Assembly: GCF_042686175.1 (NCBI RefSeq)
Contig: NZ_JBHUOR010000041.1
Span: 1-64,000, forward strand
Origin: Kurthia populi
Lineage (GTDB): Bacteria > Bacillota > Bacilli > Bacillales_A > Planococcaceae
Direction of reading: 5' to 3'
Length of the DNA stretch: 64,000 bases
Part shown: in pieces, positions 28,877-38,001 of the stretch
Position numbering within the stretch: position 1 is the first letter of the stretch
Layout: every line of letters begins with the position of its first letter
Notes under the pieces: model-generated
The model's database searches: none
The model's input: only the letters and a program-made list of their open reading frames with translations
Told to the model about the DNA's origin: nothing
Position numbers and translations under genes: made by a program

Positions 28877-30002
28877 GCGTACAGGTGGCTGGGAATATCG
28901 TATTAGTGTTAAAGAAGTAGATGTAAAAGGTAAAGTGAAATATCGCACTGTTTCGAAGGGTGGCTACCGCACCAAGAAAGAAGCGGAGATAGCAGCTACT
29001 CGTCGTTATGAAACTTTAGCGGAGGATCGTGGTGTAAAAGGACAGTCAATCGGTCAATTCGTTAGTGAGTGGTATGAAGAAAACATTGAACAAAAGAAAG
29101 ATGACTACGCACTCAATACTCGAAAAACGTACAGCCAAGTAATTAAAAATCACATCGTACCAAAAATAGGGCATGTTCAAGTGAAAGAATTAACGCCTAA
29201 ACGATACCAACGCTTCATCAACGAATTACTCGAAGAATTTTCAGCAGGTACAGTGCGGCGTATTCACACGCCGATTGCACTCGCTTTTAAACAAGCTGTT
29301 ATTAATGGCTATTTAATAAGTAGTCCAGTTCAATACGTGAAAATTGGTAAGCGTGAGCGTAAGAAACTTAAATATCTCGAAACAAAATACGTGCAGGAGG
29401 TTTTAGAGTTCTTATATAGAAGAAACTATGACCAGGCAATCTTTTTCGAGTGCTTATTTGAAAGTGGTATGCGTAAAGGTGAATGCACTGCTCTACAACT
29501 GAATGACATTGATTGGACGAATAATACAATACGCGTAGATGAAACATATAACTATCAAGCGCGTGGCGATGAAAAACGGCTGGATGTCGTAAAGACTGAA
29601 TCATCTGAACGTACTATCGTTATGCGGCCGTCATTCATGCAGAAATTGAAAACTTATGTGAAGTATCGCATCGAAAAACGTTCATTGGTAGGTTCGTTGT
29701 ATGATACAGAACATAATTTTGTTTTTGGACGCGCTGATGGAACGCCTTGGCCAAACTCAACAATCGACAATAGTTTTAAAGCGGCGTTAAAATCAATCGA
29801 ATATGATTCGCTGCCGATTCATTCAACGCGACACACTCATGCTGTGATGATGCTTGAAGCTGGCGCAACGATGAAAGAAGTTCAAGAACGATTAGGACAT
29901 TCATCTATGCAAGTGACCGCAGATATTTATTCGCACGTAACAAATAAGATGAAAACTCGTTCGATAGAATTGTTCGACGAATATATGAAAAAGAACGTTT
30001 AA
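28860..30002 (+). CDS. int: Tyrosine integrase
   Basis: 380 residues from ATG at 28860 with AAAGGAGGTG upstream; the longer frame lies inside immA. An AP2-like arm-binding N-terminus (MASFRKRTGGWEYRISVKEV), a SAM-like core-binding domain, and a catalytic domain with R in SGMRKGE, H-x-x-R in HSTRHTH, H in GHSS and Y in IYSHV. It integrates and excises the prophage. It is the last gene before glnA, so the attachment site should lie in 30000-30075. Confidence 0.92.
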   Translation: MASFRKRTGGWEYRISVKEVDVKGKVKYRTVSKGGYRTKKEAEIAATRRYETLAEDRGVKGQSIGQFVSEWYEENIEQKKDDYALNTRKTYSQVIKNHIVPKIGHVQVKELTPKRYQRFINELLEEFSAGTVRRIHTPIALAFKQAVINGYLISSPVQYVKIGKRERKKLKYLETKYVQEVLEFLYRRNYDQAIFFECLFESGMRKGECTALQLNDIDWTNNTIRVDETYNYQARGDEKRLDVVKTESSERTIVMRPSFMQKLKTYVKYRIEKRSLVGSLYDTEHNFVFGRADGTPWPNSTIDNSFKAALKSIEYDSLPIHSTRHTHAVMMLEAGATMKEVQERLGHSSMQVTADIYSHVTNKMKTRSIELFDEYMKKNV

Positions 30003-30013
30003 GAAACGTTTTT
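29993..30013 (+). terminator. Weak hairpin at the integrase stop
   Basis: AACGTTT / AAACGTT stem across the stop codon, followed by TTT. A short, weak terminator candidate. Confidence 0.4.
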
Positions 30014-30075
30014 GGTCCAATTTTGGGCTAAGTTTATAGAACAGACCAAAGTGGGTATAAAAAGAGTATAAAAAA
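30014..30075. other. Probable phage attachment-site region
   Basis: About 60 bases between integrase and the glnA terminator, where the right attachment site should lie. The matching left copy is outside the window, so the core cannot be identified. The stretch contains GGTCC..GACC half-dyads. Confidence 0.4.
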
Positions 30076-30099
30076 AGAGCCACAATTGCTTGTGGCTCT
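30068..30099 (-). terminator. glnA terminator
   Basis: Minus-strand stem AGAGCCACAA / TTGTGGCTCT with GCAA loop, followed by TTTTTTTATAC, 14 bases after the glnA stop. Confidence 0.85.
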
Positions 30100-30113
30100 A
30101 AGGTTTGAACGGC

Positions 30114-31448
30114 TTAGTATGTTTTCATGTATTGTTCGCGTTCCCATGGGTGTACATTCGTACGGAACATATCGAACTCGATTTCTTTTGCTTCTTTGAA
30201 GTTGGCATAAATATGTGAGCCAAGTGCATCTTGGACTACTTTATCTGCTGCTAATTCTTTTAGCGCATCATTTAAGCTTTCTGGTAAGTTGCCAATACCT
30301 ACTTCAGCGCGTTCCTCAGCATCCATTACATAGATGTTACGGTCTACTGCTGCTGGCGGTGTTAATTTTTGTTCAATACCGTTAAGACCTGCTTCAAGAA
30401 TTACGGCCATTGCTAAGTATGGGTTCGCCGTTGGGTCAACTGAGCGTACTTCGATACGAGTTGATAAACCACGTGAAGCTGGTACACGAATTAATGGTGA
30501 ACGGTTTTGACCAGACCAAGCGATGTAACAAGGTGCTTCGTAGCCAGGAACTAAACGTTTATATGAGTTTACTGTTGGGTTTGTGATTGCTGTGAACCCT
30601 TTAACGTGTTTTAATACGCCCGCCATGAATTGCATAGCAGTTTCAGACAATTTCATCTCTGCATTTTCATCGAAGAATGCATTTTCTTTCCCGTTAAATA
30701 GTGACACGTTCATGTGCATACCAGAACCGTTGACACCAAATAATGGTTTTGCCATGAATGTGGCATGTAAACCGTGTTTACGTGCAATTGTTTTAACTAC
30801 TAATTTGAATGTTTGGATGTTATCACAAGCTGTGATGGCATCTGCATATTTAAAGTCGATTTCGTGTTGTCCAGGAGCCACTTCATGGTGAGATGCTTCA
30901 ATTTCAAAACCCATTTCTTCTAGCTCAAGAACGATATCACGACGACAGTTTTCACCAAGGTCCGTTGGTGCTAAGTCAAAGTAAGCACCGTGGTCATTTA
31001 ATTCTAAAGTAGGTTCGCCTTTTTCATCTAGTTTGAATAAGAAGAATTCTGGTTCAGGTCCTAAGTTAAATGATGAGAAGCCCATTTTTTCCATACGGGC
31101 TAGGATGCGGCGTAAGTTGTTACGTGGATCCCCTTCAAATGGTGTAAGATCTGCTTTGTATACGTCACAGATAAAGCGACATACAGTCCCTTTCCCAGTT
31201 GTCCATGGGAATACGATAAATGTATCAAGGTCTGGATATAAGTACATGTCTGATTCTTCGATACGTACGAAACCTTCGATTGAAGAACCATCGAACATCA
31301 TTTTATTGTCTAATGCTTTTTCTAATTGAGATACAGGAATCTCAACGTTTTTAATTGTACCTAGAATATCTGTGAATTGAAGACGGATGAATTTTACTTC
31401 TTTTTCTTCAACCAATTTACGAATATCATCTTTTGTATACTTACCCAT
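30114..31448 (-). CDS. glnA: Glutamine synthetase type I
   Basis: 444 residues, the usual length of the Bacillus-type (feedback-inhibited) enzyme. It makes glutamine from glutamate, ammonia and ATP. Seen: MFDGSSIEGFVRIEESDMYL, GPEPEFFLF, the ATP-binding NPTVNSYKRLVPGYEAP and RVPASRGLSTRIEVRS. In Bacillus the inhibited enzyme also controls GlnR and TnrA. It follows glnR by 53 bases and ends in its own terminator next to the prophage. Confidence 0.97.
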   Translation of the reverse strand: MGKYTKDDIRKLVEEKEVKFIRLQFTDILGTIKNVEIPVSQLEKALDNKMMFDGSSIEGFVRIEESDMYLYPDLDTFIVFPWTTGKGTVCRFICDVYKADLTPFEGDPRNNLRRILARMEKMGFSSFNLGPEPEFFLFKLDEKGEPTLELNDHGAYFDLAPTDLGENCRRDIVLELEEMGFEIEASHHEVAPGQHEIDFKYADAITACDNIQTFKLVVKTIARKHGLHATFMAKPLFGVNGSGMHMNVSLFNGKENAFFDENAEMKLSETAMQFMAGVLKHVKGFTAITNPTVNSYKRLVPGYEAPCYIAWSGQNRSPLIRVPASRGLSTRIEVRSVDPTANPYLAMAVILEAGLNGIEQKLTPPAAVDRNIYVMDAEERAEVGIGNLPESLNDALKELAADKVVQDALGSHIYANFKEAKEIEFDMFRTNVHPWEREQYMKTY

Positions 31449-31501
31449 TGAAAATCAGCTCCTAATTAATTGTTTTACGTATTATTTACAAACTCATTTT
31501 T

Positions 31502-31891
31502 TTAACGTCTAAAAAAACGAGATAAATCACCTTGTCTGAGCGAAGTGCGTTGCATGGTCTGAGCCTGCTGCATTTCCTCACGAAGTATGCGGCGTAAGTC
31601 CGCGTCTGTGATGTCTTTTTTATGTTGGTTCGTTACTACAGGTTCGTTCTTTAATGCAAAAACTTTTTTAATCCCTGCCATATTGATGCCTTGGTCAAGT
31701 AAATCTTTAATCTCTAATAAGGCATCTACATCATTGAGTGAAAACATGCGGCGATTGCCTTCTGTTCTCGCAGGCTCGATTAACTCATGCTCTTCATAAT
31801 AACGAATTTGCCGTGCGGTTAAATCCGTTAACTGCATCACTATACTAATAGGTAGTAGTGGCATCGAGCGTCTTATCTCACGACTCATCTC
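31502..31891 (-). CDS. glnR: MerR-family nitrogen regulator GlnR
   Basis: 129 residues from ATG at 31891 (GGCGAGGTGAG upstream). N-terminal MerR HTH: ISIVMQLTDLTARQIRYYEEHELIEPARTEGNRRMFSLNDVDALLEI. The C-terminal tail ends RQGDLSRFFRR, the GlnR-type region that responds to glutamine synthetase. It represses glnRA under nitrogen excess. Two GlnR boxes lie upstream. Confidence 0.95.
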   Translation of the reverse strand, partial: EMSREIRRSMPLLPISIVMQLTDLTARQIRYYEEHELIEPARTEGNRRMFSLNDVDALLEIKDLLDQGINMAGIKKVFALKNEPVVTNQHKKDITDADLRRILREEMQQAQTMQRTSLRQGDLSRFFRR

Positions 31892-31927
31892 GCTCACCTC
31901 GCCTTTCACAAGTCCTATACTAAACCA

Positions 31928-31967
31928 TGTTAGATTTCATGTCAATTCCATGTTAGGAAAATTAACA
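31928..31967. promoter_or_regulatory. Two GlnR/TnrA boxes
   Basis: TGTTAGGAAAATTAACA (31951-31967) matches TGTNA-N7-TNACA exactly; TGTTAGATTTCATGTCA (31928-31944) is a second, imperfect copy 23 bases away. They precede glnR, giving autorepression of the glnRA operon. Confidence 0.85.
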
Positions 31968-32055
31968 TATCATTTTTCGAACAATTCAATCGAATCAGAA
32001 TATAAGAAAATAAGCGAGCACATCTCCGCATAACTGAGGACGTGCTCGCTTATTA

Positions 32056-33303
32056 TTAGTGCATTTGCTGAACAGCGCTTAAGATGGCTGTTTTCACATG
32101 TTCGTATGTTAAACCACCTTGCATATAGACCGTGTAAGGAGGACGAATTGGACCATCCGCAGAAAATTCGATACTTGCGCCTTGCACAAATGTACCCGCT
32201 GCCATAATGACTTCATCTGTATAACCTGGTAGAAGCGATGGCTCCGGCGCAAACTGTGCATTAACAGGCGAATTTTGTTGGACAGCTTGGCAGAACTGAA
32301 TCATTTGTTGTGCATTATTAAAAGATACAGACTGAATTAAATCCGTACGCTTCGCATCAAAGCGTGGTTCTGGTGTCATACCGACATGTTCTAAAATCGC
32401 TGCTGAGAATACCGCGCCTTTTAACGCTTGTGATACAACATGTGGTGATAGGAAGAAACCTTGATACATATCCGTTAATGTATTTAATGACGGACCCGCT
32501 TCTGCACCAATGCCTGGCGTCGTCATACGGTACGCGCATTTCTCAACTAAATCCGCGCGCCCTGCAATATAGCCGCCCACTTTTGCTAAGCCACCACCTG
32601 GATTTTTAATTAACGAACCGGCCATTAAATCCGCACCTAATTCTGTTGGCTCTTTGTAGTCAACAAATTCGCCATAGCAGTTATCAACGAAAATAATGAC
32701 ATCTTCTTTCATTGCACGTACTTGTTGAATCATTTCTGCGACTTCATCAATCGTAAATGAAGGACGTGTTGCATAACCTTTTGAACGCTGAATGGCCACC
32801 ACTTTTGTTTTTTCTGAAATCGCTGCTCTTACCGCATTAAAATCCACTTTATTTGTTGCATTTAAATCGATATGCTGATAATCAATACCCCAGTCTTTTA
32901 GCGAACCGGTATCTTTGTCGCCACCATCAACGATTGATTGTAATGTATCATACGGTTGCCCTGTAATATACATTAATTCATCACCAGGACGTAATACGCC
33001 AAATAATGATAACGTAATCGCATGTGTGCCCGAGATAATTTGTTGACGTACAAGTGCTGACTCTGCACCAAAAACATCCGCATAAACACGTTCTAAATTG
33101 TCACGGCCCTCGTCATCATAGCCATAGCCTGTCGTACCATTAAAATGATTTTCACTTACTTGATTGTTACGAAATGCTGCGAGTACCTTTTGTTGGTTAT
33201 AAAAAGCAATCTCTTCGATACGCTCAAATTGTGCTGTTATTTTTTGTTCGATTTCTTTTCCTAATTGCTGCGTTTGTGCAGTTAATGTTGATTGGAATGC
33301 CAT
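32056..33303 (-). CDS. Methionine gamma-lyase-like PLP enzyme (YnbB family)
   Basis: 415 residues. A PLP fold type I enzyme of the aluminium-resistance/YnbB class: STLTAQTQQLGKEIEQKI at the start, GTTGYGYDDEGRDNLERVYA, VDNCYGEFVDYKEPTELGADL and the lysine region AGSLIKNPGGGLAKVGGYIAG. Found next to glnR in many Bacillales. The substrate is not firmly known; a C-S lyase reaction is inferred from the fold. Confidence 0.85.
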   Translation of the reverse strand: MAFQSTLTAQTQQLGKEIEQKITAQFERIEEIAFYNQQKVLAAFRNNQVSENHFNGTTGYGYDDEGRDNLERVYADVFGAESALVRQQIISGTHAITLSLFGVLRPGDELMYITGQPYDTLQSIVDGGDKDTGSLKDWGIDYQHIDLNATNKVDFNAVRAAISEKTKVVAIQRSKGYATRPSFTIDEVAEMIQQVRAMKEDVIIFVDNCYGEFVDYKEPTELGADLMAGSLIKNPGGGLAKVGGYIAGRADLVEKCAYRMTTPGIGAEAGPSLNTLTDMYQGFFLSPHVVSQALKGAVFSAAILEHVGMTPEPRFDAKRTDLIQSVSFNNAQQMIQFCQAVQQNSPVNAQFAPEPSLLPGYTDEVIMAAGTFVQGASIEFSADGPIRPPYTVYMQGGLTYEHVKTAILSAVQQMH

Positions 33304-33432
33304 CTAATTCCACTCCTTATTTAAAGTTCTCTTCAATCTTAACAATAAATAACGAATCGTCAAACAAACTTAGTGAAAAACAGACAAGTTTTTGTTACAA
33401 TTCATTGGATTAAATGAAAGGAGTTGGTCACG

Positions 33433-34038
33433 CTGGCTTGGGAAGTTTTAAGTATTTTTGGCACAATTGCCTTTGCCATTTCAGGCGCAATTGTTGCAAT
33501 GGAGGAAGAGTACGATATTTTTGGCGTTTACCTCCTTGGCGTCGTTACCGCTTTTGGTGGCGGTGCCATTCGTAATCTCCTTATCGGTGTCCCTGTATCC
33601 GCACTTTGGGAACAGGAAATGTTTTTTCAAATCGCCCTTGTATCGATTACGATCATGTTTTTATTCCCGCAGCGCCTATTACGTCATTGGCCACTCTGGG
33701 GAAACTTTTTTGACGCCATTGGCTTAGCGGCTTTTGCCATCCAAGGCGCTTTATTTGCTGTAAAATTAAATTTACCACTTAGTGCTGCCATCGTTGCCGC
33801 TGTGTTGACGGGTGCTGGTGGCGGGATTGTGCGCGACCTATTAGCGAGCCGCAAGCCCACTGTTTTACGGGATGAAGTATACGCCGCCTGGGCGATTTTA
33901 ATTGGTCTTATTATCGGCTTAAAGCTTGTCACCGATGATATTGGCCTTTATGTATTATTTGTCGTCATGACGGCTTTACGTATTATTTCTTATATACGTC
34001 GCTGGCGTCTACCCTTTAAAAAATTACGCAATCCTTAA
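33433..34038 (+). CDS. TRIC-family cation channel / UPF0126 membrane protein (YvgT-like)
   Basis: 201 residues with about seven membrane helices in two repeats, each with a glycine-rich AFGGGAIRNLLIG or GAGGGIVRDLLA signature. These repeats define the bacterial TRIC-like trimeric channel family. The AAAGGAG site ends right before TTG at 33424, so that TTG cannot be the start; CTG at 33433, nine bases on, is the likely start (M-A-W-E-V-L). Divergent from the YnbB-like gene. Confidence 0.85.
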   Translation: MAWEVLSIFGTIAFAISGAIVAMEEEYDIFGVYLLGVVTAFGGGAIRNLLIGVPVSALWEQEMFFQIALVSITIMFLFPQRLLRHWPLWGNFFDAIGLAAFAIQGALFAVKLNLPLSAAIVAAVLTGAGGGIVRDLLASRKPTVLRDEVYAAWAILIGLIIGLKLVTDDIGLYVLFVVMTALRIISYIRRWRLPFKKLRNP

Positions 34039-34043
34039 TAGAG

Positions 34044-34083
34044 TAAAAACAGCTATCTCGCTTCTAGATGGCTGTTTTTTTAT
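34044..34083 (+). terminator. Terminator after the TRIC-like gene
   Basis: A 14-bp stem (AAAACAGCTATCT / AGATGGCTGTTTT) with a 7-base loop and a T-run. Confidence 0.85.
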
Positions 34084-34155
34084 TTCCCAAAAAAGGATTA
34101 ACTGTTTAAACAGTATGCTTTTGGCAATGCTACTAAATAAGGAGGAATGTGATGT

Positions 34156-35525
34156 ATGGAAATTTCGAATGCCTATTCGCATTATTTTTTGCCCATCTCA
34201 CTTCATAATGTCGAGGCGACAGCAATTTAAAATCAACTCATCGAACAGCATTTTTTACTATATGAAAAAGAGACTGCTTCCCTTGTACGCTATGGTGATG
34301 AAATAGAAGATAATTTTGAAACACTTAAGCATTATTTTATGCCCTATGTAAGTGAAAAGATTTTTTCTTGCACTCCTGAAAATGGCTTTCAACGTTTTTC
34401 AAAAAATAGTCACCTGCATGGTACATTAAATGATTTGCAGCTGTCTTTTTCTATTCCAAGTATCGATGTAATCATATGTCCATTCGCGGTTGCTTTTATC
34501 GTTATTCATGTCTCGTATGACGAGGCTTCAAAAGAAGATTTAGCAAAAGCATTTAGACAGTTTAAAGAATTTAAAATTAAGCGTTCTTTTACCATAGAAG
34601 AAAAGCGCTATACATCATTTGAACAATTTTTAAAGAAAGAACTTTTTGCACATCTTCCGTATCTCGCAAAAAATGGCGCGTTTCAACGTTTTGAACGTTT
34701 TCAAGATGGCGTCTTACTAGCAAATCATTTTATTGCGGCCTCTGTGGAAGCGACGAATGAAACACTCTTTCAACTAAACGGCGGTCCAGGTGCCTTTTCA
34801 CTAAATGAACAACTTGCTCCTTACGTTTCTCCTAGCTATATCAATCGCTATGTTGAAGAAGGAGAACTTATTCGTCATAGCCCGACAATTCGCTATATAC
34901 AGGCGGAAGAAAGTGGTGTTTTTTGGACTTCACTCTCTCCTAAATCGACACCATATGCGTCTTTACGGCGGTATTTTAATGGCCCATTATTTTATCAAGT
35001 AGTGATTCATTATTTCCAAAAGATTGTCTTATTATCTTTTTCAAATGCTTACGCGAAAATCGACTGGAAAAAAGATGCTGCCTTTATTCGTTCACTTATG
35101 AAAAAGATGACCCTTTTTGAAGCGCAATATGATTTCCGAGATATTTCTGCCTTAAAGAAAAGCAACTAACTTTATTATTACGACAAGCGCTTGATTTACA
35201 ACGGATTTATGATGAAGCCTTTCATTCCTTGCAACATCTTTACTCGACACAAGAACATTTATCTGATATCAAGCAAAATAATTTGCTCTTTTTCTTAACA
35301 ATGTCCACCGTAATATCCGGAGCATTTGGCATGAATTTAGTCATTGATGAATTAAAAGATGGCGTAACACTTTCTAAACTCGCCGCACTTACGTTTACAG
35401 AAGTATTTGTTTTAATTGTGACACTCATTAGCGTCGTAGCAGCAGTATTTTTCAGTGTATATACCGTTAGCCAACTTATGTACCAAACATATCAAAAGAA
35501 ACAACGTCAAAAAAATAATGATTAA
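34156..35525 (+). pseudogene. Decayed CorA-like membrane transporter gene
   Basis: A single ancestral frame is visible with two lesions. It starts MEISNAYSHYFLPISLHNVE behind GGAGGAATG at 34156, hits an in-frame TAA at 34228-34230, resumes (NQLIEQHFLLYEKETASLVR) and continues through a 276-residue open stretch to 35169. There a missing base near 35155 (TTAAAGAAAAG) moves the frame; the remaining part continues in frame 3 with EKQLTLLLRQALDLQRIYDE and ends with a GMN motif (AFGMNLVIDEL) before a last membrane helix, as in CorA. The product would have been about 456 residues. Confidence 0.75.
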
Positions 35526-35537
35526 AGGAGTATTTAT

Positions 35538-36404
35538 ATGACAAACAAAGATTATATGAAGCAAGCACCTGCACAAACACAATCACGTCAACCAGGAATG
35601 GAACAACAAATGCATCCTGAACCAGTACAGCCTTTTGATTATCAAGGTGCGCAGAAACTAAAAGATAAAGTCGCCATTATTACGGGTGGTGATTCCGGTA
35701 TTGGCCGCGCTGTTGCAATGGCATTCGCATGTGAAGGCGCCGATATTACGCTAAATTATTTACCAGAAGAACAGCAAGAGGCAGAAAAGGTAGCCGCTTT
35801 TGCAAAAGAACAAGGGCGTGACGTCTTATTACTTCCTGCTGATTTAACCGAACCACAGCAATGCGAACAACTCGTGGAGAAAACCATTGCTCATTTTGGT
35901 CAATTAAATATTGTTGTCAATAACGCAGGGATTCAATTTCCTGTAGAAGAATTTACAGATATTACGAATGATCAATGGAAACGTACATTTGAGACAAATG
36001 TAGATCCAATGTTTTATTTAACTAAAGCTGCTGTTCCTCATCTACAAGAAGGCGACACGATTATTTCAACAACGTCTATTAATGCCTATAAAGGCCACGC
36101 GATTTTAATTGATTATACCGCTACGAAAGGCGCGATTGTCGGCTTTACTCGTAGCTTAGCACAAAGTCTCGCACCAAAAGGCATTCGCGTGAACATGGTC
36201 GCACCTGGCCCTATTTGGACACCACTTATTCCAGCAACTTTCGATGAACAGCAAGTAAAAGAATTTGGTCAAGATGCGCCGCTCGGTCGTCCTGGACAAC
36301 CCGAAGAACTTGTAGGAGCCTATGTTTTACTTGCATCTTCTGAAGGAAGTTATATGACGGGGCAATGCATTCACGTAAATGGTGGCGCGATTATGCACTC
36401 ATAG
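35538..36404 (+). CDS. SDR-family oxidoreductase (general-stress YhxC/YdaD-like)
   Basis: 288 residues. An N-terminal extension rich in Gln/Pro (residues 1-40) precedes a Rossmann domain: AIITGGDSGIGRAVA, NNAGIQ, and catalytic YTATKGA. The extension and PGPIWTPLIPA are typical of the stress-induced glucose/ribitol dehydrogenase-like group. The substrate is unknown. AAAGGAG lies upstream; it follows the decayed CorA-like gene by 12 bases. Confidence 0.88.
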   Translation: MTNKDYMKQAPAQTQSRQPGMEQQMHPEPVQPFDYQGAQKLKDKVAIITGGDSGIGRAVAMAFACEGADITLNYLPEEQQEAEKVAAFAKEQGRDVLLLPADLTEPQQCEQLVEKTIAHFGQLNIVVNNAGIQFPVEEFTDITNDQWKRTFETNVDPMFYLTKAAVPHLQEGDTIISTTSINAYKGHAILIDYTATKGAIVGFTRSLAQSLAPKGIRVNMVAPGPIWTPLIPATFDEQQVKEFGQDAPLGRPGQPEELVGAYVLLASSEGSYMTGQCIHVNGGAIMHS

Positions 36405-36469
36405 CTTTAAATATGAACACAGCCGGCCGTTGTTGTTCTTAAATAAAATCGTCAATCTACATTCAATGA

Positions 36470-36509
36470 GGGCGTTATCAGCGGGCCTGCTCCTGATAAC
36501 GCTTTTTTT
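36470..36509 (+). terminator. Terminator after the SDR gene
   Basis: GCGTTATCAG / CTGATAACGC stem followed by T7. The same 10-base arms occur at 42355-42410. Confidence 0.8.
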
Positions 36510-36542
36510 AATTTGTTAAACAAGTTCATTTTTTCCCTATTT

Positions 36543-36582
36543 AAAAAACACTTCCAATGGCTTTCGCCTTGAAAGTGTTTTT
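36543..36582 (-). terminator. Hairpin after scoB
   Basis: AAAAACACTTTC / GGAAGTGTTTTTT-type stem in the gap downstream of scoB, with T-runs on both strands; probably a bidirectional terminator. Confidence 0.65.
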
Positions 36583-36630
36583 AAGTAGATCTTAGGTTTT
36601 TAGTTAGGTGCAACATCCACCTCTTTTTAG

Positions 36631-37290
36631 TTAAAAGCGACTTTTGGCTTCGCCTTTATTTAAACCATTTTGAAAGCTTGCCTCTGTTTTTTCCGTTACT
36701 TCCTCTAATGTATGACCATCTAATAATTCAATTAACACCATACCCTCCGGTGTAAAATCAAATACCGCTAAATCGGTAATTAAACGGCTAATGACCTGCT
36801 GCCCTGTTAGTGGCAAGGTACATGTCTTTTTCACTTTCGATTCCCCATGCTTATTCACATGCTCCATAATAACGATGACACGCTTTGCACCAACGACTAA
36901 ATCCATTGCGCCGCCCATGCCTTTGACCATCTTGCCAGGAATCATCCAGTTCGCAAGGTCTCCTCGCTCTGACACTTCCATACCGCCAAGAATCGCTAAA
37001 TCGATATGACCACCGCGAATCATTGAGAATGACGTCGCACTGTCAAAATACGACGCCCCTTTTGCCGCGGTAATCGTTTCCTTACCAGCATTGATTAAAT
37101 CCGCATCCTCTGTACCTTCTACTGGGTACGGTCCAATACCAAGCATACCGTTTTCAGACTGTAATAATACGTCGACACCTTCAGGGAGTGCATCCGCCAC
37201 AAGCGTTGGCATGCCGATTCCTAAGTTAATATTCATCCCATCCTGAACCTCTTTTACTGCGCGCTGTACAATGACTTCACGAGCTGCCAT
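36631..37290 (-). CDS. scoB: 3-oxoacid CoA-transferase subunit B
   Basis: 219 residues. It contains INLGIGMPTLVADAL, LLQSENGMLGIGPYP with the catalytic glutamate of CoA-transferases (SENG), and GGMEVSERGDLANWMIPGKMVKGMGGAMDL. With subunit A it moves CoA from succinyl-CoA to acetoacetate. Last gene of the ketone-body operon; it directly follows scoA with a 1-base overlap. Confidence 0.95.
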   Translation of the reverse strand: MAAREVIVQRAVKEVQDGMNINLGIGMPTLVADALPEGVDVLLQSENGMLGIGPYPVEGTEDADLINAGKETITAAKGASYFDSATSFSMIRGGHIDLAILGGMEVSERGDLANWMIPGKMVKGMGGAMDLVVGAKRVIVIMEHVNKHGESKVKKTCTLPLTGQQVISRLITDLAVFDFTPEGMVLIELLDGHTLEEVTEKTEASFQNGLNKGEAKSRF

Positions 37291-37997
37291 TACGCTTCGC
37301 CTCCTTTTGAACGTACCGTACGTTTTTCGATGCGTTTTTCATAGTCTGTCCCTTTAAGCACATGCTGCACAAAAACAGCTGGTGTATGGATAGCATCTGG
37401 TGCTAATGTGCCGAGTTCAACAATTTCCTCAACTTCTGCAATCGTTACTTTTCCAGCCATCGCACATAACGGATTAAAGTTTTGTGCCGTATGACGATAG
37501 ACGATATTGCCATAGCGGTCTGCTTGATAGCCTTTGACAAACGCGAAGTCCGCGATAATGCCTTGCTCTAATAAATAATCCGTGCCATCAAAATTACGCA
37601 CTTCCTTCCCTTCTGCAATTGGTGTCCCCACTCCTGCCGCTGTATAAAACGCTGGAATTCCTGATCCACCTGCACGTAGACGCTCCGCTAACGTTCCTTG
37701 TGGTGTGAGCTCTACCTCGATTTCACCATTTAAAAACTGCTGTTCAAACGTTTTATTTTCACCGACATACGATGCGACGATTTTTTTGATTTGCTTTTCT
37801 TTTAATAGCAAGCCAAGTCCCCAATCATCGACACCACAGTTATTACTATAAATCGTTAAATCTTTCGTACCCTGTTTCATAAGCGCTAAAATTAATTTTT
37901 CAGGAATCCCACTTAATCCAAACCCACCAACAGCAATTGATGCACCATCTGGAATTTGCTTGACGATTTCTTCAAAAGATTGTTTTACTTTATCCAT
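37290..37997 (-). CDS. scoA: 3-oxoacid CoA-transferase subunit A
   Basis: 235 residues from ATG at 37997 with GGGGGAG upstream. It contains IPDGASIAVGGFGLSGIPEKLI, the CoA-binding GGFGLSGIP motif, GSGIPAFYTAAGVGT and GDLAFVKGYQAD-type residues (ADFAFVKGYQADRYGNIVY). It pairs with scoB. The regulator gene ends 4 bases before its start, so the two are co-transcribed. Confidence 0.95.
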   Translation of the reverse strand: MDKVKQSFEEIVKQIPDGASIAVGGFGLSGIPEKLILALMKQGTKDLTIYSNNCGVDDWGLGLLLKEKQIKKIVASYVGENKTFEQQFLNGEIEVELTPQGTLAERLRAGGSGIPAFYTAAGVGTPIAEGKEVRNFDGTDYLLEQGIIADFAFVKGYQADRYGNIVYRHTAQNFNPLCAMAGKVTIAEVEEIVELGTLAPDAIHTPAVFVQHVLKGTDYEKRIEKRTVRSKGGEA

Positions 37998-38001
37998 GCT
38001 C

